64,000 nucleotides of DNA from Rhizobium jaguaris. GTDB lineage: Bacteria; Pseudomonadota; Alphaproteobacteria; Rhizobiales; Rhizobiaceae. Shown in pieces: positions 25,726 through 34,910 of the stretch (its first letter is position 1; every line of letters begins with the position of its first letter). The notes below the pieces were generated by a model. The model was not told the origin of the DNA, did not search any database, and saw only the letters and a program-made list of their open reading frames with translations. The translations under genes were made by a program, and so were the position numbers. Where the stretch lies: assembly GCF_003627755.1 (NCBI RefSeq), contig NZ_CP032694.1, positions 3,401,501 through 3,465,500 of the forward strand, in the 5' to 3' direction.

Positions 25726-28700
25726 ATGACTTCAGTTATTTCTTCTCTGAGCATCAATCAGATTAAGGCTCTTGCCACCTCAACGATCAAAGCGCTGACC
25801 ACGAACGACGTGGCGGCGCTGAGCACCGCCCAGATCAAGGCGCTGAGCTCAACGCAGATCTCCGCTTTTGGAACGCAGGATATCTCCACCTTCACCTCCG
25901 AGCAGATAGGCGCCGTATCGACGACCGCCATTCTCGGGTTGAACCTGGACCAACTAGCAGTTCTTTCCTCGGGTCAGTTAGGAGGCCTCTCGACCGATCA
26001 GGTCGCCGCGCTCTCGACAGCCGACGTTGCCGCGCTCTCCACCGACCAGGCCAAGGTCCTGACCACCAGCCAGGTTGCCGCTCTGACCTCGAAGCAGGTT
26101 GCGGTTCTCTCCACCGACGACGTTGCCGCCCTCTCCACCGATCAGATCGGTGTGCTGAAGACCGGCCAGGTCGCCGCGCTGAAGTCCACGCAGATCGCCG
26201 CTCTCTCCACCGATCAGGTTGCCGCGCTCAACAGCTCGCAGATCGGCGCCCTGACAGCCTCCGAGGTTGGTGCACTCTCCACCGCCGACATCGCTACCTT
26301 CTCCACCGACGAGATCGCAGCGCTGACAACCGCAGCTCTGGCAGGCCTGTCCTCCGATAAGGTCGCAGCCCTCTCCACAGACCAGGTTGCCGCACTGTCC
26401 ACCGGTCAGATCGCCAAGCTCTCCACCAGCCAGATCGGCGCCCTCTCCACCGGCCAGGCCAAGGTCCTGACCACCGGCCAGGTTGCCGCGCTGACCTCGA
26501 CACAGATCGGCGCCCTCTCCACCGACGACGTTGCCGCCCTCTCCACCGATCAGATCGGTGTGCTGAAGACCGGCCAGGTCGCCGCGCTGAAGTCCACGCA
26601 GATCGCCGCTCTCTCCACCGATCAGGTCGCCGCGCTCAACAGCTCGCAGATCGGTGCCCTGACGGCCTCCGAGGTTGGTGCACTCTCCACCGCCGACATC
26701 GCTACCTTCTCCACCGACGAGATCGCAGCGCTGACAACCGCAGCTCTGGCAGGCCTGTCCTCCGATAAGGTCGCAGCCCTCTCCACAGACCAGGTTGCCG
26801 CACTGTCCACCGGTCAGATCGCCAAGCTCTCCACCAGCCAGATCGGCGCCCTCTCCACCGGCCAGGCCAAGGTCCTGACCACCGGCCAGGTTGCCGCGCT
26901 GACCTCGACACAGATCGGCGCCCTCTCCACCGACGACGTTGCCGCCCTCTCCACCGATCAGATCGGTGTGCTGAAGACCGGCCAGGTCGCCGCGCTGAAG
27001 TCCACGCAGATCGCCGCTCTCTCCACCGATCAGGTTGCCGCGCTCAACAGCTCGCAGATCGGTGCCCTGACAGCCTCCGAGGTTGGTGCACTCTCCACCG
27101 CCGACATCGCTACCTTCTCCACCGACGAGATCGCAGCGCTGACAACCGCAGCTCTGGCAGGCCTGTCCTCCGATAAGGTCGCAGCCCTCTCCACAGACCA
27201 GGTTGCCGCACTGTCCACCGGTCAGATCGCCAAGCTCTCCACCAGCCAGATCGGCGCCCTCTCCACCGGCCAGGCCAAGGTCCTGACCACCGGCCAGGTT
27301 GCCGCGCTGACCTCGACACAGATCGGCGCCCTCTCCACCGACGACGTTGCCGCCCTCTCCACCGATCAGATCGGTGTGCTGAAGACCGGCCAGGTCGCCG
27401 CGCTGAAGTCCACGCAGATCGCCGCTCTCTCCACCGATCAGGTTGCCGCGCTCAACAGCTCGCAGATCGGCGCCCTGACAGCCTCCGAGGTTGGTGCACT
27501 CTCCACCGCCGACATCGCTACCTTCTCCACCGACGAGATCGCAGCGCTGACAACCGCAGCTCTGGCAGGCCTGTCCTCCGATAAGGTCGCAGCCCTCTCC
27601 ACAGACCAGGTTGCCGCACTGTCCACCGGTCAGATCGCCAAGCTCTCCACCAGCCAGATCGGCGCCCTCTCCACCGGCCAGGCCAAGGTCCTGACCACCG
27701 GCCAGGTTGCCGCGCTGACCTCGACACAGATCGGCGCCCTCTCCACCGACGACGTTGCCGCCCTCTCCACCGATCAGATCGGTGTGCTGAAGACCGGCCA
27801 GGTCGCCGCGCTGAAGTCCACGCAGATCGCCGCTCTCTCCACCGATCAGGTTGCCGCGCTCAACAGCTCGCAGATCGGCGCCCTGACAGCCTCCGAGGTT
27901 GGTGCACTCTCCACCGCCGACATCGCTACCTTCTCCACCGACGAGATCGCAGCGCTGACAACCGCAGCTCTGGCAGGCCTGTCCTCCGATAAGGTCGCAG
28001 CCCTCTCCACAGACCAGGTTGCCGCACTGTCCACCGGTCAGATCGCCAAGCTCTCCACCAGCCAGATCGGCGCCCTCTCCACCGGCCAGGCCAAGGTCCT
28101 GACCACCGGCCAGGTTGCCGCGCTGACCTCGACACAGATCGGCGCCCTCTCCACCGACGACGTTGCCGCCCTCTCCACCGATCAGATCGGTGTGCTGAAG
28201 ACCGGCCAGGTCGCCGCGCTGAAGTCCACGCAGATCGCCGCTCTCTCCACCGATCAGGTTGCCGCGCTCAACAGCTCGCAGATCGGTGCCCTGACAGCCT
28301 CCGAGGTTGGTGCACTCTCCACCGCCGACATCGCTACCTTCTCCACCGACGAGATCGCAGCGCTGACAACCGCAGCTCTGGCAGGCCTGTCCTCCGATAA
28401 GGTCGCAGCCCTCTCCACAGACCAGGTTGCCGCACTGTCCACCGGTCAGATCGCCAAGCTCTCCACCAGCCAGATCGGCGCCCTCTCCACCGGCCAGGCC
28501 AAGGTCCTGACCACCGGCCAGGTTGCCGCGCTGACCTCGACACAGATCGGCGCCCTCTCCACCGACGACGTTGCCGCCCTCTCCACCGATCAGATCGGTG
28601 TGCTGAAGACCGGCCAGGTCGCCGCGCTGAAGTCCACGCAGATCGCCGCTCTCTCCACCGATCAGGTTGCCGCGCTCAACAGCTCGCAGATCGGTGCCCT

Positions 28701-30960
28701 GACGGCCTCCGAGGTTGGTGCACTCTCCACCGCCGACATCGCTACCTTCTCCACCGACGAGATCGCAGCGCTGACAACCGCAGCTCTGGCAGGCCTGTCC
28801 TCCGATAAGGTCGCAGCCCTCTCCACAGACCAGGTTGCCGCACTGTCCACCGGTCAGATCGCCAAGCTCTCCACCAGCCAGATCGGCGCCCTCTCCACCG
28901 GCCAGGCCAAGGTCCTGACCACCGGCCAGGTTGCCGCGCTGACCTCGACACAGATCGGCGCCCTCTCCACCGACGACGTTGCCGCCCTCTCCACCGATCA
29001 GATCGGTGTGCTGAAGACCGGCCAGGTCGCCGCGCTGAAGTCCACGCAGATCGCCGCTCTCTCCACCGATCAGGTTGCCGCGCTCAACAGCTCGCAGATC
29101 GGCGCCCTGACAGCCTCCGAGGTTGGTGCACTCTCCACCGCCGACATCGCTACCTTCTCCACCGACGAGATCGCAGCGCTGACAACCGCAGCTCTGGCAG
29201 GCCTGTCCTCCGATAAGGTCGCAGCCCTCTCCACAGACCAGGTTGCCGCACTGTCCACCGGTCAGATCGCCAAGCTCTCCACCAGCCAGATCGGCGCCCT
29301 CTCCACCGGCCAGGCCAAGGTCCTGACCACCGGCCAGGTTGCCGCGCTGACCTCGACACAGATCGGCGCCCTCTCCACCGACGACGTTGCCGCCCTCTCC
29401 ACCGATCAGATCGGTGTGCTGAAGACCGGCCAGGTCGCCGCGCTGAAGTCCACGCAGATCGCCGCTCTCTCCACCGATCAGGTCGCCGCGCTCAACAGCT
29501 CGCAGATCGGTGCCCTGACAGCCTCCGAGGTTGGTGCACTCTCCACCGCCGACATCGCTACCTTCTCCACCGACGAGATCGCAGCGCTGACAACCGCAGC
29601 TCTGGCAGGCCTGTCCTCCGATAAGGTCGCAGCCCTCTCCACAGACCAGGTTGCCGCACTGTCCACCGGTCAGATCGCCAAGCTCTCCACCAGCCAGATC
29701 GGCGCCCTCTCCACCGGCCAGGCCAAGGTCCTGACCACCGGCCAGGTTGCCGCGCTGACCTCGACACAGATCGGCGCCCTCTCCACCGACGACGTTGCCG
29801 CCCTCTCCACCGATCAGATCGGTGTGCTGAAGACCGGCCAGGTCGCCGCGCTGAAGTCCACGCAGATCGCCGCCCTCTCCACCGATCAGGTTGCCGCGCT
29901 CAACAGCTCGCAGATCGGTGCCCTGACAGCCTCCGAGGTTGGTGCACTCTCCACCGCCGACATCGCTACCTTCTCCACCGACGAGATCGCAGCGCTGACA
30001 ACCGCAGCTCTGGCAGGCCTGTCCTCCGATAAGGTCGCAGCCCTCTCCACAGACCAGGTTGCCGCACTGTCCACCGGTCAGATCGCCAAGCTCTCCACCA
30101 GCCAGATCGGCGCCCTCTCCACCGGCCAGGCCAAGGTCCTGACCACCGGCCAGGTTGCCGCGCTGACCTCGACACAGATCGGCGCCCTCTCCACCGACGA
30201 CGTTGCCGCCCTCTCCACCGATCAGATCGGTGTGCTGAAGACCGGCCAGGTCGCCGCGCTGAAGTCCACGCAGATCGCCGCTCTCTCCACCGATCAGGTT
30301 GCCGCGCTCAACAGCTCGCAGATCGGCGCCCTGACAGCCTCCGAGGTTGGTGCACTCTCCACCGCCGACATCGCTACCTTCTCCACCGACGAGATCGCAG
30401 CGCTGACAACCGCAGCTCTGGCAGGCCTGTCCTCCGATAAGGTCGCAGCCCTCTCCACAGACCAGGTTGCCGCACTGTCCACCGGTCAGATCGCCAAGCT
30501 CTCCACCAGCCAGATCGGCGCCCTCTCCACCGGCCAGGCCAAGGTCCTGACCACCGGCCAGGTTGCCGCGCTGACCTCGACACAGATCGGCGCCCTCTCC
30601 ACCGACGACGTTGCCGCCCTCTCCACCGATCAGATCGGTGTGCTGAAGACCGGCCAGGTCGCCGCGCTGAAGTCCACGCAGATCGCCGCTCTCTCCACCG
30701 ATCAGGTTGCCGCGCTCAACAGCTCGCAGATCGGTGCCCTGACAGCCTCCGAGGTTGGTGCACTCTCCACCGCCGACATCGCTACCTTCTCCACCGACGA
30801 GATCGCAGCGCTGACAACCGCAGCTCTGGCAGGCCTGTCCACGCAGGACATCTCCTCTCTCTCCAGCGCTCAACTGTACGCCTTCACGACCACGCAGGTG
30901 CAGTCACTTGATGCGGGGCAAGTCGCTGCGGTCGTCTCCGCCTATGCGGTCTACAACTAA
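25726..30960 (+). CDS. Giant octapeptide-repeat protein (1744 aa)
   Basis: Almost the whole chain is built of 8-residue units of the form A-L-S-T-x-Q-V/I-A/G. Residues 1-105 are irregular octads; from residue 106 a 136-residue block of 17 octads (408 bp) repeats about 11.75 times; the last 40 residues (TQDISSLSSAQLYAF... ending in AVVSAYAVYN) are unique. There is no Cys, no Trp and no Met after the first residue, and no Sec signal peptide. L and V/I positions would face the core of a regular solenoid or short-helix superhelix, with S/T-x-x-Q resembling a helix-capping box. Ser and Thr are very abundant. The lack of a signal peptide with a hydrophobic/aromatic C-terminus would suit type I export, as for rhizobial PrsDE substrates, but no exporter is adjacent. 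Function unknown; adhesin or biofilm-matrix protein is a guess. Confidence 0.9.
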   Translation: MTSVISSLSINQIKALATSTIKALTTNDVAALSTAQIKALSSTQISAFGTQDISTFTSEQIGAVSTTAILGLNLDQLAVLSSGQLGGLSTDQVAALSTADVAALSTDQAKVLTTSQVAALTSKQVAVLSTDDVAALSTDQIGVLKTGQVAALKSTQIAALSTDQVAALNSSQIGALTASEVGALSTADIATFSTDEIAALTTAALAGLSSDKVAALSTDQVAALSTGQIAKLSTSQIGALSTGQAKVLTTGQVAALTSTQIGALSTDDVAALSTDQIGVLKTGQVAALKSTQIAALSTDQVAALNSSQIGALTASEVGALSTADIATFSTDEIAALTTAALAGLSSDKVAALSTDQVAALSTGQIAKLSTSQIGALSTGQAKVLTTGQVAALTSTQIGALSTDDVAALSTDQIGVLKTGQVAALKSTQIAALSTDQVAALNSSQIGALTASEVGALSTADIATFSTDEIAALTTAALAGLSSDKVAALSTDQVAALSTGQIAKLSTSQIGALSTGQAKVLTTGQVAALTSTQIGALSTDDVAALSTDQIGVLKTGQVAALKSTQIAALSTDQVAALNSSQIGALTASEVGALSTADIATFSTDEIAALTTAALAGLSSDKVAALSTDQVAALSTGQIAKLSTSQIGALSTGQAKVLTTGQVAALTSTQIGALSTDDVAALSTDQIGVLKTGQVAALKSTQIAALSTDQVAALNSSQIGALTASEVGALSTADIATFSTDEIAALTTAALAGLSSDKVAALSTDQVAALSTGQIAKLSTSQIGALSTGQAKVLTTGQVAALTSTQIGALSTDDVAALSTDQIGVLKTGQVAALKSTQIAALSTDQVAALNSSQIGALTASEVGALSTADIATFSTDEIAALTTAALAGLSSDKVAALSTDQVAALSTGQIAKLSTSQIGALSTGQAKVLTTGQVAALTSTQIGALSTDDVAALSTDQIGVLKTGQVAALKSTQIAALSTDQVAALNSSQIGALTASEVGALSTADIATFSTDEIAALTTAALAGLSSDKVAALSTDQVAALSTGQIAKLSTSQIGALSTGQAKVLTTGQVAALTSTQIGALSTDDVAALSTDQIGVLKTGQVAALKSTQIAALSTDQVAALNSSQIGALTASEVGALSTADIATFSTDEIAALTTAALAGLSSDKVAALSTDQVAALSTGQIAKLSTSQIGALSTGQAKVLTTGQVAALTSTQIGALSTDDVAALSTDQIGVLKTGQVAALKSTQIAALSTDQVAALNSSQIGALTASEVGALSTADIATFSTDEIAALTTAALAGLSSDKVAALSTDQVAALSTGQIAKLSTSQIGALSTGQAKVLTTGQVAALTSTQIGALSTDDVAALSTDQIGVLKTGQVAALKSTQIAALSTDQVAALNSSQIGALTASEVGALSTADIATFSTDEIAALTTAALAGLSSDKVAALSTDQVAALSTGQIAKLSTSQIGALSTGQAKVLTTGQVAALTSTQIGALSTDDVAALSTDQIGVLKTGQVAALKSTQIAALSTDQVAALNSSQIGALTASEVGALSTADIATFSTDEIAALTTAALAGLSSDKVAALSTDQVAALSTGQIAKLSTSQIGALSTGQAKVLTTGQVAALTSTQIGALSTDDVAALSTDQIGVLKTGQVAALKSTQIAALSTDQVAALNSSQIGALTASEVGALSTADIATFSTDEIAALTTAALAGLSTQDISSLSSAQLYAFTTTQVQSLDAGQVAAVVSAYAVYN
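26041..30840 (+). repeat. 408-bp tandem repeat array, about 11.75 copies
   Basis: In-frame direct repeats with exact 408-bp spacing (for example CAGGCCAAGG at 26047, 26455, and so on to the end). From the second copy on, the encoded 136 residues are the same in every copy, and the DNA copies differ only at scattered third-codon positions (GTT/GTC, GGC/GGT, ACA/ACG, GCT/GCC). The first copy differs in a few residues (TTSQVAALTSKQVAVL). Confidence 0.95.
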
Positions 30961-30970
30961 ATCGAACGGT

Positions 30971-31038
30971 TTGCGGCGCGGTTTCTACCGCGCCGCAAGA
31001 ACTTCGGCGCCGCGCGAGAAATCGCGCGGCGCTTTTTT
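30971..31038 (+). terminator. Tandem terminator hairpins after the repeat gene
   Basis: First hairpin: TTGCGGCGCGGT-ttct-ACCGCGCCGCAA (30971-30998), perfect 12 bp. Second: GCGCCGCGCGA-gaaa-TCGCGCGGCGC (31007-31032), perfect 11 bp with a GNRA-type loop, followed by six T (31033-31038). This is a strong Rho-independent terminator that separates the repeat gene from the glycosyltransferase genes downstream. Confidence 0.9.
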
Positions 31039-31257
31039 GTGTGACGTGCTGGGCATCCACAATCGTTTTCGATTCGGACGAAGTCGCCATCTGGCGGCAG
31101 AGGCACACCATTACCCCTTTTTGACCGGCCGCCATGTCACGGCTGGAAGAACTCGTGACCAACCAGTCCGACGCAAGCTAGCTGCGATAGAAGGCATGAC
31201 GCTTTCGCTCGTCAGTTCACACCCTCGGCCGAGAGGCCGTCTTGTCGTAGGATGTCC

Positions 31258-33312
31258 ATGACCGTCAATATCGCATCTGTCTCGACTCCAGTCTCACCGC
31301 TCGCCAGCGTGCTGGACCGCGCGCGGAACCAGCAACTGCCGCTTGGCGAGTTGTTCCAGATTGCCGAAGTCCTGAGCCGCGCCGGGAAACAGCCGCAGGC
31401 AGTCGAGCTTTACAAAACCTGGATCGCATTCAACGACACCAATCCTCTGCTGCACCTCGCTTGTTTCAACTATGCGGTCTCCGCCAACCAGGCCGGAGAT
31501 GCCGCGGGCGCGATCCACGCATTGCGTGCATGTTTGAAACTCGATCCGCTGTTCGGGCCGGCGCACATCAATCTTGGCCGCGTCCTGGAAGATTGCGGCC
31601 TGAACAATCGGGCCGTCGAACAATGGCAAAGCTTCGCGAAAGCTACCGCCGAAATCACGCCTGACAAGATCGGCTATCGCCTGATGGCGCTCCAGCATAT
31701 TGGCCGCGTTCTCGAAGGCGCCGGCTTGCTCGAAGAGGCGGAAGCAGCTTTATGGCAGGCGATCGAGCTGCAACCCGGCAAGACCGAGGCGGGTCAACAT
31801 TGGACGTCGCTGCGGCAGCGTCAATGCAAGTGGCCGACACTTGTTCCATCAGAGCATGTCTCCGCCCGACAGTTGCTGGACGCGATGTCGCCTTTGATAC
31901 TTGGCTGCTATGCCGACGATCCCTTATTTCAGCTCGCCAAGGCCTATCGCTATAACAAGTCTCTGATCGGCCGGCCCGATCTCAGCGGCTTCCCACGCGC
32001 GACTCCGAAGCAGAAATCGGGAACGGGCGAACGTTTGCGCGTCGGTTATGTCTCATCGGATCTGCGCGATCACGCGGTTGGTTTTGCGCTCCGGGAAGTT
32101 CTGGAGTTGCATGACAAGAGCAGCGTCGAGATCTTCGCTTATTTTTGCGGCGAGCCGCGTGCCAACGACGCGACGCAAATGCGGATCAGAAACGCCGTAG
32201 ATTGCTGGCGCGACATCTATGCGCTCAGCGATCTCGAAGCGGCAAAGCAAATCCGCGCCGACGAAATCGATATCCTCGTCGACGTCAACGGGTACACCAA
32301 ACTTGCGCGGACGAAGATCTTTGCCTACCGGCCAGCGCCGGTCATCGTCAATTTCTGCGGCTATCCCGGCTCGATGGGCAGCCCGTTTCATCAATACATC
32401 ATTGCCGACGAGCACATTATCCCGCCGGACAACGAAATCTATTATTCGGAAAAGGTGCTGCGGATTGCCTGCGACCAGCCCGTCGACCGCAAACGGCAGA
32501 TCGCCGCAACGCCGACCCGTGCGGAAGCCGGCCTGCCCGAGGACGCTTTCGTCTATGCCTGCCTCAACGGTATGCAGAAGATCACCGCCGACTGCTTTGC
32601 GCGCTGGATGACGATCCTTTCCGCGACACCCGGCAGCGTGCTGTGGCTGCTCGGGGATGCAGAGGACGTCAACGAACGCTTGCGCCAGATGGCAGCGCAA
32701 AGCGGCGTGGAACCCGAGCGCCTCATTTTTGCGCCAAAGGCCGCCAATCCGAACCATCTGGCGCGAATGGCCCTTGCCGATCTCTTCCTGGACACCTTCC
32801 CCTATGGGGCGCATTCCACTGCAGCGGACGCGATTACCGTCGGCTTGCCAGTCCTGACGGTTCCCGGAAAAAGCTTTGCCTCCCGCTTTTGCAGCAGCAT
32901 CGTCGCAGCCGCCGGCGTTCCGGAACTGACCTGCAGCGGGCCGGGCGACTACGTAAGTCGAGCTATCGCCTTCGCACAGGACCGCGAAAGTCTCGCGGCG
33001 ATCAGGCAATCCCTGCAGAGCCAACGCGAGACCAGCACGCTGCGCGATATCCCGGCTCTCGCGCGGCGCCTCGAATACTTGTTTTGGCAGATGCAGGGCG
33101 AAATCGAGCGCGGGGAAACACCGGTGCCCGACCTGCAAAATCTTGATGTCTATTACGAGATCGGTGCTGAAATCGTTCTGGAGAATGTCGAATTCGAGGA
33201 CGACCTCGCCTACCGGAGGCGCTATCTCGAGAAACTGGCCCAATGGAACGATTATGCGCCGCTTGCGCGCGACTCCCGTCTGCTGAGTGACCCGACATCG
33301 CTCAAGAATTGA
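31258..33312 (+). CDS. TPR-containing GT41 (O-GlcNAc transferase/SPINDLY-like) glycosyltransferase
   Basis: 684 residues from the ATG at 31258 (TAGGA five bases upstream; another ATG lies at 31252). Residues 10-190 are TPR-like helices (LFQIAEVLSRAGKQPQAVELYKTWI..., AIHALRACLKLDPLFGPAHINLG, ALWQAIELQPGKTEAG). Residues 240-600 are the GT41 catalytic domain: LRVGYVSSDLRDHAVGF, ILVDVNGYT, IVNFCGYPGSMGSPF, the UDP-binding CLNGMQKITADCFARWM (conserved Lys) and DTFPYGAHSTAADAITVGLPVLTVPGKSFASR. The family transfers a sugar from a nucleotide donor to Ser/Thr or Asn of proteins. Its neighbour is a giant Ser/Thr-rich protein, the natural candidate acceptor. Confidence 0.88.
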   Translation: MTVNIASVSTPVSPLASVLDRARNQQLPLGELFQIAEVLSRAGKQPQAVELYKTWIAFNDTNPLLHLACFNYAVSANQAGDAAGAIHALRACLKLDPLFGPAHINLGRVLEDCGLNNRAVEQWQSFAKATAEITPDKIGYRLMALQHIGRVLEGAGLLEEAEAALWQAIELQPGKTEAGQHWTSLRQRQCKWPTLVPSEHVSARQLLDAMSPLILGCYADDPLFQLAKAYRYNKSLIGRPDLSGFPRATPKQKSGTGERLRVGYVSSDLRDHAVGFALREVLELHDKSSVEIFAYFCGEPRANDATQMRIRNAVDCWRDIYALSDLEAAKQIRADEIDILVDVNGYTKLARTKIFAYRPAPVIVNFCGYPGSMGSPFHQYIIADEHIIPPDNEIYYSEKVLRIACDQPVDRKRQIAATPTRAEAGLPEDAFVYACLNGMQKITADCFARWMTILSATPGSVLWLLGDAEDVNERLRQMAAQSGVEPERLIFAPKAANPNHLARMALADLFLDTFPYGAHSTAADAITVGLPVLTVPGKSFASRFCSSIVAAAGVPELTCSGPGDYVSRAIAFAQDRESLAAIRQSLQSQRETSTLRDIPALARRLEYLFWQMQGEIERGETPVPDLQNLDVYYEIGAEIVLENVEFEDDLAYRRRYLEKLAQWNDYAPLARDSRLLSDPTSLKN

Positions 33313-33344
33313 TTTCCGGCAAATATGCAATCCAAGAGGACATC

Positions 33345-34595
33345 ATGACTCCTGTTATACTTGTGACGTTTGCCGGACGGCAAAAACGAATGGAGATCCT
33401 GACAAAGTATATCCGCAAAGCCATCAATGACGGGATCATTGATGAATGGCACATATGGGATTTTACCCGTTCTTCTCAGGATAATGAGTGGGTTACGCGC
33501 GAATTCGGCCCGGCGCGATATATGAGACCCGAGGCGCCCTATCAATTGAAGGGTACGGTCGCGCCCCGTTCCTCGTTCCGCACAAATGCGAAAATAGATC
33601 ACGACCTTCATATCGCCGTTCTTCCGAATGGTGAGGCCGAAAATTATTTCGAGATTGTTGTCGGCGGCTGGGTCAATACGCACTCTGTTCTCCGCACCGT
33701 CAAACCCAGCGAGCTGGATAATTTTGCAAACAGGGGTGAAGCGGCGGTCATTTGGAGTAAATCGACCCCCGGCGTTCTTTCGCCGAGCCAGCCGAATCAG
33801 GTCGTCCTCAGCGTCGATTCCGCAGGTATTCCCACACTTCAGGTCAATGGGGTGATTGTCGGCACGTGGCCCGAGCTGAACTTGAGTTCAGGCGCATCGG
33901 TGATGGTCCGGGGAGGATGGGGCGCCGATCTGGAACTTTGCGATGTAAACGCCCCGGTGCGGCGCTACGTCGGAAATCCCAATGAAAAGCTGCCATACTG
34001 GCAGGCTTACGATTACTACGCGAAACGACTGGAGAAATTTTCCAGCGCGGTATTTCTGAAGTGCGATGACGATATCGTCTATTTGGACATCGAAAAGCTC
34101 AACGAATTCATCGAGTTTAGAAGGGCTAACCCCAATTATTTCGTCGTCTCCGCAAATGTCGTGAACAATGGTGTTTGCGCCTATTTCCAACAGTTAGGCG
34201 GAGCGCTTCCCGACGAGCTAGGCCATTTTGAACGCCCCCCGGGAGGGTTTGGGGGAAGCTTGTGGCTAAGTGCCGAGCGCGCAACCCAGCTTCACGACTT
34301 CTTCCTGGAAAAGAATGACAAGCATCTGCCGTTGCCGAACAAGGTCGTCGAATGGAAAGAGCGCCAATCGATCAACTTCATATCGTGGCTCGGAAAAGAC
34401 CTGCTCCACATGGCTCTCCCGAAAGGCGATGATGAATACGCCTTGACCGTCGATCTGCCCACCTTCCTCGACCGTCCCACCGCCATCTATGCGGATTTTA
34501 CGGTCAGCCATTTAAGTTTCGGGCCGCAAGAACAAGGACTGGATGTGGATCGTTTGATCAATGCCTATGACGCATTGACCTCTTCACGACTCTAG
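33345..34595 (+). CDS. Putative glycosyltransferase with inserted FAMeT-like domain
   Basis: 416 residues from the ATG at 33345 (AAGAGGA upstream); the frame also opens with a TTG at 33309 overlapping the previous stop. Residues 1-75 and 200-416 form one domain with a DxD-type motif FLKCDDDIVYLDIEKL (about 236-251), typical of nucleotide-sugar:metal sites. Inserted at about residues 80-195 is a beta-rich segment with ENYFEIVVGGWVNTHSVLR and VMVRGGWGADLEL, which resembles the farnesoic-acid O-methyltransferase (FAMeT, Methyltransf_FA) domain otherwise best known from animals. Downstream of and probably co-transcribed with the GT41 gene (33-base gap). Acceptor unknown. Confidence 0.7.
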   Translation: MTPVILVTFAGRQKRMEILTKYIRKAINDGIIDEWHIWDFTRSSQDNEWVTREFGPARYMRPEAPYQLKGTVAPRSSFRTNAKIDHDLHIAVLPNGEAENYFEIVVGGWVNTHSVLRTVKPSELDNFANRGEAAVIWSKSTPGVLSPSQPNQVVLSVDSAGIPTLQVNGVIVGTWPELNLSSGASVMVRGGWGADLELCDVNAPVRRYVGNPNEKLPYWQAYDYYAKRLEKFSSAVFLKCDDDIVYLDIEKLNEFIEFRRANPNYFVVSANVVNNGVCAYFQQLGGALPDELGHFERPPGGFGGSLWLSAERATQLHDFFLEKNDKHLPLPNKVVEWKERQSINFISWLGKDLLHMALPKGDDEYALTVDLPTFLDRPTAIYADFTVSHLSFGPQEQGLDVDRLINAYDALTSSRL

Positions 34596-34696
34596 TCACC
34601 CAGGGCGGGAAGCCTGAATATCGTTAAGCCGACACAGGTGCGCGTTTCACTACGACTCGCGCCTGTATGATATCAGCTTGCGTCCTGCATGCTGTC

Positions 34697-34771
34697 TTAG
34701 CGAATATTCATGACAGCAAAGACGAACGACCCGGCGGTGACGCATATTGCGAGCGTTGAGTAGTAATCCAT
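34697..34771 (-). CDS. Tiny membrane protein (24 aa)
   Basis: ATG at 34771 preceded by GGGGGAT; the product is a single hydrophobic helix (YYSTLAICVTAGSFVFAVM) followed by NIR. Too short for standard gene callers. Composition and ribosome site are those of small single-pass membrane proteins; no function is known. Confidence 0.45.
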   Translation of the reverse strand: MDYYSTLAICVTAGSFVFAVMNIR

Positions 34772-34910
34772 GTTGCATCCCCCTTTTCGCACCAATGCGA
34801 TAAGGAGTCATAATCTTCACAAAAAAGTCGCAAGAATGAACTGATTGCGCACTTTTTCTATCGCCTGGACTCATGCCGTTATCGTGACGTGATGCGGCGA
34901 TGGTGGGCGG

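Noticed and set aside
25978..30873. A 1631-codon open frame antisense to the giant repeat gene
   Set aside because: It is a by-product of the 408-bp periodicity: no stop in one unit means none in any copy. The product is a Gly/Cys-rich periodic chain with no ribosome site; the sense frame has the natural composition and a good start.
25726..30960. Reading the 408-bp array as a CRISPR array or satellite
   Set aside because: Units are contiguous with no spacers, remain in frame throughout and differ only silently, so it is a coding repeat.
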